Assembly: GCA_022497155.1 (NCBI GenBank)
Contig: MU385717.1
Coordinates: 744,001 to 808,000, forward strand
DNA length: 64,000 bases
Direction: 5' to 3'
DNA from: Whalleya microplaca
Lineage: Eukaryota; Ascomycota; Sordariomycetes; Xylariales; Xylariaceae
Part shown: piece after piece, positions 1-12,084 of the stretch
How positions within the stretch are numbered: position 1 is the stretch's first letter
Layout of the letters: every line of letters begins with the position of its first letter
The notes under the pieces: generated by a model
Databases searched by the model: none
What the model was told of the DNA's origin: nothing
What the model saw: only the letters and a program-made list of their open reading frames with translations
Program-made: the position numbers and the translations under genes

Positions 1-3000
1 TCTCTCTCTCACACTCTGATCGGTGGTAGGCAGACGTTCTCGACAGTTATTTTGGTGTAGCCTCGAAAGGTATGGTGTGGATGGGGATGACTTAAAAGGG
101 CTGCTTGGCAAGGGGCAAATCGGAATGGACGTCGAACTGATATGTTAGGCTGGGTCGTAAGAGGGCCTATTCACAGGATGGGCGATGGGATCAGATGAGA
201 TGGGAATAGGAACAAAAGAGAAGGAGATGTGCGCATCAGAAAAGGATATGTAGGTAGGGTCAAGCAAGAGATGTAAATGGGGCCCTGGCTGTATGGTAGC
301 GGCAATTTCATCTGTATTGATGGATGTAGGCATGTATGTACCTGTGTACATACACTCACTTGTACCTGTCTCGCTCTAGTTATAGTACGTGAATACATAT
401 CTAACATACATAGGTTGTGTACATTGTAGGTTAGGCAGGTCAATAATGTAAGAAAGCTTCAGATCCGTCGGTCATGGTCAAATGCATCGGTGCACACTGG
501 CCAGATGCGCAGTGGGAAACGAATGGCGCATAGGGCCGTCAGACGTTCAAAATTTGATGACAAGTTGGCCAGGCCGCAGCGCAGTACCGATACATGGCAG
601 AGCCAGGGCGGAATGCGAGATTGATGGTTTGCCGGGTTGGATGGAACGGGATGTGTTGTACACTTACACAGGCGCGGACGGTGGAGCGACTAAGGTTAAA
701 AAGGTCTCGCCTGGAGCCACTCGCCCACACCATGCACCCTGGTCCAGCAGCTCCAGTCCAACCAACTTATGCTTCCTGCCAAAGGCTGCATGCTCTTTTC
801 GACTTCACCTCATCATTCTTGGGTCAATACATCTACACCGGCAACCACACACGTATGCTGTTCCCCAACTTTAGTCGCCATCCCAGCTTGTCGAGGTTTG
901 TTTTCTATATATCAAGATATCTGTTTATACGATTGTCGCAATAGATCGGCACTATCCTCCCTTCACACCAAGTTATCCCGTCCCCTAGACAGCCAAAAGT
1001 CGCATTATCAAATGGCTGCCTTGGTTTTCTTTTTTTTTCTTTTTCGGTCTGGTTGACTTGGGTTTGATGGTTTTGCTCTGGTGTGGTTCGTGCTGATTCA
1101 ATGCTTCTTGGATACATACCTTGTGAGGGTAGATGGTAAATAAAAGTAGTTTTGGCACCAAGATCGTCACTCGCCTCGTCATTAAAAAGGACTGTTACCA
1201 ATTTACCGCATGTCCCGAAAATTCGAAGTCACCTCATTCGGGGCCTTGCGTGGTTTATGACAAGCAGCATTCCTATCAATCACCTGCGTCCCTCCTCTGA
1301 GTGGGGATTCGACAGCAGATTGACGAGTCAAGAATAAGATTACCCATCCCGTAGAGCCACCGATTGAAGTTATTCGACATCGAGCATCTCATTCTCCAAT
1401 GGCCTGCCTTACCATGAAATGCCATTGCAGCAATTGACAAGCCCATACCATGCATATATACCCTCGTCAAGCTCCCATCCCTAACCGGCGGACTCAAATG
1501 CAACGCGATCCTTTCCATTAACATACTGAAGTGCTACGAATCACCATAGGGGCAAACTGGTCTCGAGTTTCGAGACACGGCAAACCTGGTCCCAGGGCTA
1601 AAAAAGACAGGTATTGAACAACCCCCACCTTTCGCTCCAAGGTCGCATGGAACAAGGATTCCCTCATCACCTCTGTACCGATACTAGAGACATGCACGAG
1701 ACGACCGAAACCGCAGACTTCGATGGAAAAAATACTGGTAGGTGGATGTGTCCATCGTAGCCATTTAACTATAATAACTGCACAGCAAGATTACTTTATT
1801 CCAATTGCAGGCCTGTCATGCAAATTGGTGATTGACCAAAATTCAAGACATCTGTGCGGGACACGGAAGTGAGTACCTTACATAGGACTACCTCCATATA
1901 CATACAATACTAAACATAGTCGGGTTTGGGTTGGCTGGTTGGCCGTATTCTGTACCATGTACTTGATGCGTAATCTCTGGGGTCTTCAGGTAGAACGATC
2001 CTGATGCGCAGAGGAAGGTTTTAGCCTCCTTGGAACACTCTTGGCGGAAATGAGTTAGGTACGACTTCTATCAAAACAACAACACTGCTGGTGTATTGCG
2101 AAGGCAGAGCATGCGACCAATAATCCACAACAGCCCTACTGCAATCGATTTAAAATTTGGCAGAGGAAGGTCATAAACTTATGACTGACGGGTGATGATG
2201 ATATCGATCCTAGATGTCTACATATGGAATGGCCGGCGACTTTGTTTGGGGCCAAGCAATGGGGATTTCCCGAGATTTGAGCGTAGGGATTGTAATGCGA
2301 CGGTACCCAAATACTCGATACTGGTGATCGCACAATATCATGACTGAAGAGACAGGACCAACTACCTAGCTACATATGCTGGAAGAACTATTAACGTCGA
2401 TATTCAATGCTAGTAGCCCACTTTCCTAGTTCTAGAAAACTGTATACTACACTTCGCAAGGATCTCCAAATAATTAGACGAACACTTGTTAGCTAGTGGG
2501 TGTTGCGTGGTTAGCAGTATAAATCAGTTAAGATAATTTCTAGGCATACGACTAAGTTTATAGCAGTTCCAGGAACTGGAATGCAGTACAAATAACTACT
2601 GTGAAGTAGAAGGGGGTGCACGAAGTGCAGGTAGGTATAATTTGTATAATGCCTTGGTGTAAGTTATATATATTAAAGATGGTTTCTTTCACTGTCAGTT
2701 GGTGAAAGAAACACTATAAGTACGGGCTTGGTCCGTGCTAAGCTAAAGTGAAGTGCTGCGCAACAGTGGGCGGCGAGTTTACATAGAAGTGATTTCTAAC
2801 TAATAAGAGGTATGTACCAGTTGTCGGATACATAGTTCCACATACGTGCAACTCAGGTTTCTTGCCACTGAGATCTGTGAGTCAGGCCACCTTTAATCCC
2901 AGCCATACTGCCGCTTTCCGAGGAATTGCGAATGATGCTGTTGATATCGGATTGTATATCGGGAAATGGCTGCACGCCGAATAGAGGCTAGCGGTCGATA

Positions 3001-3794
3001 TCATCAGGTGGTTTAAAGTGCACATGTGAGCAGATAGCAGGTATAGGTTCAATCCGTTCCATAGATCGGTTGATTGAGCATGGTAAGGGACCAGCACTTG
3101 CTTGGCTTCCGCGAGTTCTACCTTCTTTACGATGTACTAGTGCATGTTGACGTTGGTGGTTCCATGGAGGATCGCGCACCAAAGCACAGGGGTCATTAGC
3201 GGCACGGGCCACATCCCCTCCAATCTAGCCTCAGCTTCGGAGCGTTTCTTTTTTGGAGCAGGCTGGCTGGCAGGCAATTGCATTGAGGTCTTCCTTACAT
3301 AATGGGAAGTGGGGTCTCGGAATCAAGCGCCGTTCCCGATGCCTTGGGAACGCACAAACCCAGATTGGACGTTGGGAAGATCAATTTGATTGCAGGTGAT
3401 CCCGCCCTGCCGGCCAACTTCGCATCTGCAAGGGCAGAAAGAGCCAGAGAGCCCAACACGTGAGCTGGTGTCGTTTTCGTGCCAATTACCACATTTTCGT
3501 AGCGCGCTTCTTGCGTCATTGCCACCCAATAAACCTTGGCTTTTTTTTTCTTGATTCGTTTCGATATTGCAATATGCCCATGCGGACACTTACTGCATTG
3601 AAGATTAAAAAAAAAAAAAGAAAAAACATACTATAGTCGACGCTGAACCTTACCTCAGATTTTAGTTGATAGCTTCGATGCAGCTCGCACTAGGATATCG
3701 GAGTTGATATCCCTACAAGGGCCTACGCATAAGCCCCCTCAGCTGCCCCTGTGCTCTGACAAGTGCCCTGATCGACGCATGGGATCTAGTTTTG
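1..3794. other. Gene-free stretch left of the helicase gene
   Basis: I see no convincing gene here. The open stretches are all shorter than about 130 codons, they overlap one another on both strands, and none shows a recognisable domain or a plausible exon chain. The DNA is moderately AT-rich, with short homopolymers (a long A run near 3608-3620, T runs near 1029-1043). The last part, about 3600-3794, probably contains the promoter and 5' leader of the helicase gene on the + strand. Confidence 0.5.
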
Positions 3795-6700
3795 ATGATG
3801 GAATTCCGGCAAGGTATTTTTCATAAGACAACACTCGAGTCAACCACTTTACAGCAATCAGCACTCCACACAACCACGGTGGTTGCTGGCAACAAACGGA
3901 CTCACACCGAGATAACTGATCCTCAACAGCAATCTGCTGCCTCGAGTAAAGGTAAACAATCTCAATTTCAGAGGCCATCCGTCATAGCAAAGAAACCTCC
4001 CAGTCTCGTTGCTAGTGCTATAAATGCCACCGATTCTGATGTTGCTTCGATTTCTGAGTATTCGCAGCGACGAATCATATCGGCTACTCCTACTTCTGCC
4101 AGTGACCGCTCGCTTCAGCTGTCTTTCTCACGATATGCTCTCCCAGTTTCTCTGGTCGAGAATTTCAAGGCTCTTGGTATATCGGAGATCTACCCCTGGC
4201 AGAAGCAGTGTCTTCTTGGACCCGGGATTTTGAACGGGACTAAAAATCTTGTCTATACCGCACCCACGGGAGGCGGTAAATCCCTGGTGGCTGACATTCT
4301 GATGCTGAAGAGAGTTCTTCAACATAAAGATGCCAAAGCTCTTTTAGTGCTTCCGTATGTTGCCTTAGTCCAAGAGAAGGTGCGATGGTTACGACACGTT
4401 GTTCATGGTATTAAGCGACAACCATCGGATGATGACCCGTTGGAAGACAAGGATCGACTCTGGCGAAGACGTTTAGATGCAGACCATATCAGAGTTGTTG
4501 GCTTCTTTGGCGGTGGTAAAGTGAGAGCGACTTGGTCAGACTTTGATATTGGGGTTTGCACGTTTGAGAAGGTGTGTTTTTAGCATGCTTCTATCGCAAT
4601 CTCTAATATAAAAACAGGCGAACACACTCGTAAATACTGCCATTGACGATTGCACCATCTCACAGCTTCGAGCTGTCGTAATAGACGAGCTTCATATGGT
4701 AGATGATGATCACCGTGGCTATCTCATAGAACTCATCGCTACAAAGATTCTCAGCCTTGAACACGACGTTCAAATTATTGGCATGAGCGCAACATTGGCT
4801 GTGAGCGGCCACTACACATAGAACCTGTTTTCGTTCTCGGCGTGCTAATAGTTCCAGAATATTGACATCTTGTCCCAGTGGCTAGCTGCTCATACTTATA
4901 CGACGTTCTATCACCCGGTTCCTATCGAAGAACATTTAGTCCACGAGGGGAACATCTACCCAGCATCATCGGCTGCTAGCCTCCTTAAAGTCGCCAGTCA
5001 ACTCCGGCCAGATTGTAGCGCATCTCAAGCTCGGAACCAGCCAATCAGAACAATTCAACCTAGCTCACACAAAGCATTAAAAGACCCAGTATTAAATGCT
5101 GTCGTAGCCCTGGCAAACGAAACAGCTAGAGCAGGCTATGGTGCACTTGTATTTTGTAGTAGTCGCAATGGCTGCGAATCTGATGCTCGCCTTATTGGCC
5201 GTGTTCTACCTGATACTCGTCAACTAGATCCAGCCACTCTCGAGCAAAGATTAGATCTTCTAGGGGACCTGAGAAGTCTCAGCACCGGACTTGACCCAAC
5301 TTTGGCAGAAATTGTCCTAGCTGGGGTTGCCTTTCACCATGCCGGATTGACAACGGAAGAGCGTGACTTAATCGCCAATGCCTTCGATAATGGGGTGCTA
5401 AAGGTTTTAGTGGCAACATGCAGTTTGGCCGCTGGTATCAATCTCCCAGCGCGGAGAGTTATACTTCGGTACGTGTCATAAGAAGTTCACACCCACAATC
5501 CTGTACTCTTTTCTTGAGGTACCACATGAATATCATGTTTTCCATGGAAGCTAACGTGGTTGCAGTATGTTACAACGTTTTTCAATTTTGAAAACCCCCT
5601 ATCATTTTATTAGATTCCAGCCTTTTCAGGTCTTTATACATGATGTTGACATATAGCAGATAATGCACGAATGGGCCGGGATCTAATCGGACCCTCTATG
5701 CTCCGCCAAATGCGTGGTCGTGCAGGGAGGAAAGGAAAGGACGAGATTGGAGAGACCTATTTGTGTTGTCGCAAAACTGACTTAGAAGACGTTATTGAGC
5801 TCATGCGTGCCGAATTGCCCCAGATTTCGAGTGGCCTAACGACGGAGAGACACCGCATACAACGAGCTTTATTGGAAATCATCGCTATCAGATTGGCAAA
5901 TTCGATGATGTCTATCCGTGACTACCTTCAGATGACCTTGCTGCATCTATCCTCCTCGCATGATCACTTACAGACTTATATTGAATCAAGCCTGGAAGAC
6001 TTGACCAATATGGGCTTTATCCAATCAGACTCTTCCGGCATGTATAGCCCGACGCAACTAGGCAAGGCAGTCGTTGCTTCATCGCTGGAACCTGAAGATG
6101 GTGCATTTATTTATCGTGAAATGCAACGTGCACTACGTGCCTTCGTTATGGATGGAGAGATGCGTAAGTACTGTCCGAGTATTTTATAACTCATTATACT
6201 ACCGTTTTGAGAAGCGAAATCAGCGTCGCAGCTCTTGAGACACTCCTTAGCAGCACATCCCACCCGTGCTTAGCTAGCGTACTTGCTTACCATGCTGTTG
6301 CAGATGTTCTCTACACATTCACTCCAGTGCAAGATTTATCCGTTGTTATCAACTGGCAAGTCTTCAGATCAGAAATAGAACGTCTTGATGACAGCGGACT
6401 TCGCGTTATGACCTTTCTCGGCCTCAAGCCAACCATCGTAAATAAAATGTAAGTATGAACTGCTGGTAAGATGACATCTATACTAACTTCTTTAGGGCTC
6501 AAGGTGGAAACCTCAAACAGACGACACCTGAGGAGAAAGAGACTGCTCGCATCTATCATAGGTTCTACTTAGCCCTTCAACTACGGGACTTGTGCAATGA
6601 AATGCCGATTCATGTAGTCGCTCTGAAATTCGATATGGCACGAGGTGCGGTACAAACCCTTGCGCAAACATGTGAGGGATTTGCTGCGGGCACAATCAAG

Positions 6701-7223
6701 TTTTGTGAGCAAATGGGCTGGGGGTAAGTTTCGTGTAGGATCTTGTTAATCATCCCAATTACTAATTCTGTAATTAGTGCAATGGCAACTATCCTTGATC
6801 ATTTCTCAGACAGGTTGAAAGCAGGAGCGAAGTCCGATTTATTGGCTCTAGCAAAAATAACCTTCATCAAGAGTCGGACAGCTCGAGTCTTCTACGATAA
6901 CGGGTTTAAATCAATCGCAGCTGTTGCAAACGCAGACCCGAAAGATCTCGTGCCAATTCTCATGCAGGTCAGTAAGATGATGGATGACCTGACTGCAGTA
7001 GAGAGGCACAGCACTGACCCATTGAAAAGGCCCAACCAAACAAGCTAAAGCTTAATAAATCCAAAGATGAGGAAAAATACGAGGAAAAGCTTCTAGCAAA
7101 GGCCAAAGTAATCACAGACTCGGCAAACCGGCTATGGCGTACGTATATACCTTAGTTCGTTATAGCTAAGTAGCTAACATTCATGCAGAAATCGAGATGC
7201 AACAAGAGACTTATGAAGAGTAA
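3795..7223 (+). CDS. HELQ/POLQ-type superfamily 2 DNA helicase, nine exons with one nested twin intron
   Basis: Probable ATP-dependent 3'-5' DNA helicase of the Hel308/HELQ/Mus308 family, acting in nuclear repair of stalled forks and crosslinks; Neurospora MUS-301 is a likely relative (recalled, not searched). Exons: 3795-4571, 4618-4800, 4858-5467, 5660-6163, 6304-6448, 6496-6723, 6778-6967, 7030-7138, 7189-7223. All phases agree and give 926 residues. Visible motifs are Walker A APTGGGKS (residues 156-163), DELH (282-285), GMSATL, FHHAGL, the motif V region ATCSLAAGINLPARR, and MRGRAGRKG of motif VI. After the helicase core come the winged-helix/ratchet region (EMHVLYTFTP) and a C-terminal helix-hairpin-helix-like part. 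No polymerase domain follows, which favours HELQ over POLQ. The first ATG is 3795. The third-to-fourth exon junction needs a [D1,2] twin intron. The sixth intron is ordinary. Function is from family knowledge; exon limits are read from sequence. Confidence 0.9.
5468..5659 (+). other. Candidate [D1,2] spliceosomal twin intron (stwintron) in the helicase gene
   Basis: An internal intron at 5469-5565 (97 nt; donor GTACGT, branch GCTAAC at 5550-5555, acceptor GCAG) sits between the first and second base of an external intron's donor. Its removal joins G5468 to TATGTT at 5566, creating GTATGTT. The external intron then ends at CAG 5657-5659, with a GTTGAC branch at 5645-5650. Exon 3 therefore ends at 5467 in phase 1, and exon 4 starts at 5660, completing codon 524. 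The joined protein reads RRVILHNARMGRD, the length expected for this family. A single intron from 5469 to 5659 gives an immediate TAA. The acceptor ATAGCAG is NAGNAG-like: use of the AG at 5656 would replace the single His codon by Pro-Asp, still in frame. Confidence 0.85.
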
Positions 7224-8523
7224 CCGGTTCACTTTCTCACCTCCATTATGGGACTCATCCCAGTAGGCAATGAGTTTGTGCACTGCAAGATAGACGCACT
7301 CTTGTAACCTGGGCATCCTGGGTAACACGATTAGTCGCTACGAACGGCCTACATATTTTAGGATGTCTAGGCAATACCATTCATATAGGATTGAGGCGAT
7401 ACCAGTCATAGCCTTGATTGCTAGATAGGAAAGAGAACAGCGAAAGTGCATGCTGGTACTCAGAATGCGCTCGTTCCTAGACCAGAGCTATGGTCTACTG
7501 TCACTTATAGGAGGAACAGGCAGTCTTTGGTGCTGTGGGATTTACAGTCCAACCACTCAGACCGCTGAATAATATACTGATAGCCTGAAACGATGAGTCA
7601 GCCCAACCTAGGTCCAGCGACATACATTATAGTGTAGCGTGCAAAAGGATGAATGTCCCTATGAGTGAAATGCTGTTTCAAATGCGAGATTGCCAGTCCC
7701 TAGTTTTACTTACTCTGCTAGACAGGGATGTAATACCCGAATCATTACTTTAGACGTCAGCTCACACAAGCTTCTCTTTAGTATTTTATCACTTCTTTAT
7801 GCAGTTCTAAAGTGAGTTTCAAGTAGCGTTTGAATCATAGCCCGTGACTGATTTCAGTGATCAGTATCGGAAGTCTATTGACGCCTTATTCACGGATAAT
7901 CTGGCAAAGCTGGTAGCAATCAACAATTCCATATTCTATTCAACTGGCGGTCACTACAAGCCATCACAATTGTAAACGATAGCAACAGATGTGGAACCCA
8001 AGAATTTGACCGTTCATGTCCATTTAACGACGCTTGAACGTTTTAGTCACGAACTATAGTTCCATTTCATGATATTTCTTCGATCCAGAGAGAATGGCGC
8101 AAGTACTACTGGTGGCATCTTGCATACCATTTCACGAGCTAAAATCGGACTATAAAGTGTGCGATATGAGTGCTGCTTTCTTTGGAATAATGGAGAAAGC
8201 AAGAATCAATAGCGGTCTCGGCATATCATTAACGATGCCAACCGAACTTGAGCCAAGACACCTACTGGCTAAACACAAACTTGGTAGACTACTCCAACTT
8301 TCTCCACCGTATACCCCGGATCAAGATGACATTGACGGTCTATTGAAGGCGGGAGCAAGGTACCCCAAATGGAGGCGGCTGTGACGATAGAGTATCTTGG
8401 ATGGCATGTCACGGCATACTGAATAGATCCCGCTCGTGCGGAGATATATATAGGAATGATGGACGACCGTTGGGGTGTATCTGGTTACTAGGATCTGAGG
8501 ACTTTCTAATACCTTGATTCATC
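7224..8523. other. Intergenic region between helicase and carboxylesterase genes
   Basis: No gene is supported. A 96-codon open stretch at 8094-8384 (+) has no recognisable domain and no clear splice partners. The right end contains the carboxylesterase promoter; a TATATATA-like run lies near 8442-8452, about 75 bp before the start codon. Confidence 0.45.
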
Positions 8524-10373
8524 ATGGTATACTCGCGTCTCATATTAACATGGCTTCAGCTCTTTGTTATAGCTACTGGGCTTGTCGACGCTTACGATCT
8601 CGTGGCTAACCTGGACTATGGCACGTTCGAAGGAGCGTATAATGCGAAATACAACATATCGTACTGGCAGAAGATACCATTTGCTGCGCCGCCAGTAGGT
8701 GAGAATAGGTGAATAGCCACGGCGTTGGATTCGAACTCTACGGGCACGTAATGACATGTTGTATTTTAATGGCAGATTTCGAGCACCTCAACCACCGCTG
8801 CCGATTACCAATGGGACGTATGATTCCAGTCAGCCGTTCGATATGTGTCCCCAGAGGACGGTAAGATACCTATCTACCATCCCCAAACGCACACTTTCAG
8901 GCTTCTGTTACTCACAGTGGCACCAGGTGAACGGCTCAGAAGACTGCCTCTACCTCGGCCTCTACAGCCGGCCCTGGACGCTCGGCTCAGCACTACGCCC
9001 CGTAGTCGTGACATTCTACGGCGGCGGCTTTGTACAAGGGTCCGCCTCCTTCACCACGCTCCCGCCGTCCGCCTACCCCATCCTGAACGTGTCCGTGTCG
9101 AGCGACATGATCTTTGTGTACCCGAACTACCGCACCAACGCCTTCGGCTTCCTGCCAGGCGCCGAGGTCGCCGCGGACGCGACCTCGGACGCCAACGCGG
9201 GGCTCCTGGACCAGGAGATGGCGCTCCAGTGGACGCAGAGCCACATCGCGCAGTTCGGAGGCGATCCGGACCGCGTCACGATCTGGGGTCAGTCTGCGGG
9301 TGGGGGCAGCGTGCTGGCGCAGACGATCGCGCGACGGGGGCGGGAGAAGCCGCTGTTTCGCCAGGCTATGGCGTCGAGTCCGTTCTGGCCTAAGACCTAC
9401 CTAGTCGATGCGCCCGAGGCGCAGTGGCGGTACGACAGGCTGGCGAACTTGACTGGTTGCGCAGGGGAGGGGAGCCTGCGGTGTCTGAAGGAGCTCGATG
9501 TGCAGACGATTCGCGATGCCAGTCTTGTGATTGTGGATAGTCACAAGTATAATACGTCGACATTTGAATGGGGCCCCGTCATCGATGGCGTGTTTCTGCA
9601 AGAGCCTCTGTCTGAGGCGGTTATGACACGCGATGTAGGGATTCAATATGGATTTGGCATGTATAATACACACGAGGGTGAGAGTTTCGTGCCTTCAGGC
9701 TTGAAAAGTGCCACAGACACAGGTAGTCCGCCTTTCAATTCGTCTGCGGCCTCTTTCGACGAATGGTTGGCAGGGTATCTTCCTGGGTTTAACGATGAGG
9801 AGCTCGCGAGACTGAAGGAGCTCTACCCGGAGGTGGGCAGTTCGGAGTTAATCACGAGCTACAACGACTCGTTCACGCGGGCTGGGTTAATATACCGTGA
9901 TTCTGTCTTGGCATGTCCGGCATACTGGATGGCGGGAGCTACGCCGGATGGAGGGTGGCTAGGTGAATACACTATATCACCGGCTCAGCATGCCTCCGAC
10001 GTATATTGGGTAAGTTCGCTTGATTTAATTGCTGCGAATGTTATGTTTTAATATAGGCTGCAGTGGAATTCGGTCAATTCTGCCCAGGAGACAGATACGT
10101 TGCACTACGAGGGATACGCAGGTATGTTTTTTCTTGGACTACATGTCTCGAGGGCACTGACCGAAACCTTGCACAGGTGCTATGGCTTCGTTTTTCATGA
10201 CAAGCGATCCCAATGCAGAAAAATTGACGACCGATGAAATATCCGGAGTACCAACCTTGAGTACAAGCGAAGAGTTTGTGGTAAACAGCGTAGGCTTCAC
10301 GACGGCCAAATTGAACCAATTTCAAGAGAGATGTGGGTTCTGGAAAGAAATGGCCCCTAAAGTACCGATATAA
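8524..10373 (+). CDS. Secreted type-B carboxylesterase/lipase family protein
   Basis: Alpha/beta hydrolase of the carboxylesterase type-B family, predicted to hydrolyse carboxylic esters outside the cell; the substrate cannot be read. Exons 8524-8708, 8776-8860, 8927-10009, 10064-10121 and 10177-10373 give 535 residues, usual for the family. Residues 1-23 look like a signal peptide ending before YDLVANLDYG. The oxyanion-hole strand is FYGGGFVQGS, the nucleophile is Ser213 in GQSAGGGS, the acidic member is probably in NTHEGES, and the histidine is in AQHASD just before the fourth intron. Conserved CPQ and EDCLYL cysteine motifs suggest a disulfide. The second intron (66 nt, 8861-8926) is a multiple of three without stops, so an unspliced form would add 22 residues. 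The donor at 10010 pairs best with the acceptor at 10063, giving YWWNSVNS. Convergent with the downstream peptidase gene. Confidence 0.88.
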
Positions 10374-10452
10374 TTCACGCGGAATATGAAACTGCTACAA
10401 CCCTTTCCATACGTGACAAATTCTTTTCTATGGTATAACCCTGTGTGTGACT

Positions 10453-12084
10453 CTAGTCGATAGTGTCGTCACGCAGCTTAAGTAATTCGCGGAATACGTC
10501 ATCTGGTTTGGAACGGAGGGCATTGTGGAATAACACATTTGTCTCGAAAACCTTGATGTTCCTGACTCTCGATGCTGTAATCCGGGCCAAGTCGGCATCG
10601 ACGAACATGTCGTTGTAGCTTGCCGCATAAACCGGCACATCATTTTTGCCCAACTGCCCGATATCATATAAATCTGGCCACTGGTCGAATTCTGCGAGCT
10701 TATGTGCCGTCTCCTTAAGCTTGATCAATTCGGAGCAAGTTTCAAAATGAAACGGATAGATCATCTCGCCGGAGAAGTAGAGTGGCTTGTCACCTAAGCT
10801 TGCTAGCCCAGCCCAGTCTTTGCGAAGCCATTGGTACTCGCCTAGAGTCTTGCCGACCCCTTCTGCAGCCCAGTTGCCAGCTACACCTGGACCGAAGCAC
10901 CAGCATGGCTCGTGAAGTAATGTGTAGATAGGTGCTGTATCCCATGAGTTGTTTTCTTCTAATGCGTTCAAGGTGAAACGGGTGAAGATGCCGAATTGAT
11001 CCAAGTCTGCTTTCATCCTCAAGATGATATTGTGGACCCTATGTTTGTAATTCAGAAGTTAGCAATGACTCTGCGATAAGATATCGGGCAACTAGTCAAG
11101 AGGACCTAGTAAATACGTGGTCCTATAGTCAAAGTTACAAGTATATTGCCGACTACAGCAACGGAAGAAAGAAAGAAGACTCTCGTTACTGACCTGTCTA
11201 TGCCTCCATCCATACCAAGATCAAGACCGATGGTCATCAGGCGTTGAACCGTAAGGAAACCACCGGCAGGCAATGGAACCCCCTTCTCGCCGCCTAGTTC
11301 GAGTATTTTCTCTGCAACCCATTTGACTGCTGCAATGTCCTCTGGGAATTTCTTGTAATAGGCATTGTTCCGCTCTATACACTTCCGATAGGTTGCCTGA
11401 TACACTTCGCTGGGCCCCTTGTCCAGCGCAGCAAGGCCACCCGTGATGAAACATTCCCGCAGGCCTTCAGGTGCGAATGAAAGGTACGTTAGGGTCATCA
11501 TGCCGCCGAACGATTGACCGAACGTAGTCCATTTCTTTTTCTCTGGCGGAAAATCCTTGGTCAGACAGAGGCGAACGGCTTCACTATCCTTCACAAGCGT
11601 ATCGGCTCTGAAGAGCTTGAGATAATCGGCTTGCTCCTGCGGCCCACCGACGAGCTCTAACGTATTGGCCGACACCGGGCAGCTGAGCCCGGTGCCTCGC
11701 TGATCTAATAGAAGCAGCTCATAACCCCGATCAAGCATATGCTTAGATAGGGGGCTGTCTTGGGGTGCTGAGCAGCCAAATCCAGGGCCACCCTGAAGGT
11801 AAACTAGGAAGGGTCTTTGCACAACCTCTGAGGGAGAAGGTTCCACAATTGGCTTCTCATACTTGACAGCACTTCTCGCAAACAATCTAATTGTCTTCGA
11901 ATCTGGCTTGGAATGATCCAATGGAACCTCGAACCAGAGCTCTTTCACCAGTAGTTTGCCTAGTCAATAGTTCTTAGTCAACTTACTACTTAGATTGCTA
12001 CATGGATGGTACTTGATTTTCACACTTACCCGGGACGACATAGGGTTTGCTCTTAGAAATGAGACGAGCAACTACTGAAGCCAT
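10453..12084 (-). CDS. Proline iminopeptidase-like alpha/beta hydrolase (peptidase S33)
   Basis: Likely releases N-terminal proline from short peptides. No signal peptide is visible, so it probably acts in the cytosol. Exons on the minus strand: 12030-12084, 11194-11959 and 10453-11038. Phases match and give 468 residues. The N-terminal part reads VPGKLLVKELWFEVPLDH, typical of fungal members. The oxyanion motif GGPGFG lies near residues 75-80, and the nucleophile is Ser168 in GQSFGG. Downstream, AASYND probably carries the acidic residue and FHNALRSKP the histidine. The second intron (155 nt) is long for this window; I tried to read it as nested and found no support. The tail of the gene lies 79 bp from the end of the carboxylesterase gene (tail to tail). 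Substrate assignment is by family only. Confidence 0.87.

Noticed and set aside
8094..8384. 96-codon open stretch upstream of the carboxylesterase gene
   Set aside because: No domain, no splice partners, unconvincing codon use. Length is within chance in this DNA.
8709..8760. TTCGAA-containing motif resembling a tRNA B box on the minus strand
   Set aside because: No five-base T stem, no matching A box and no acceptor stem; it lies in the first intron of the carboxylesterase gene.
11039..11193. 155-nt intron of the peptidase gene considered as nested
   Set aside because: No internal intron whose removal recreates a donor or acceptor; simple removal keeps the frame.
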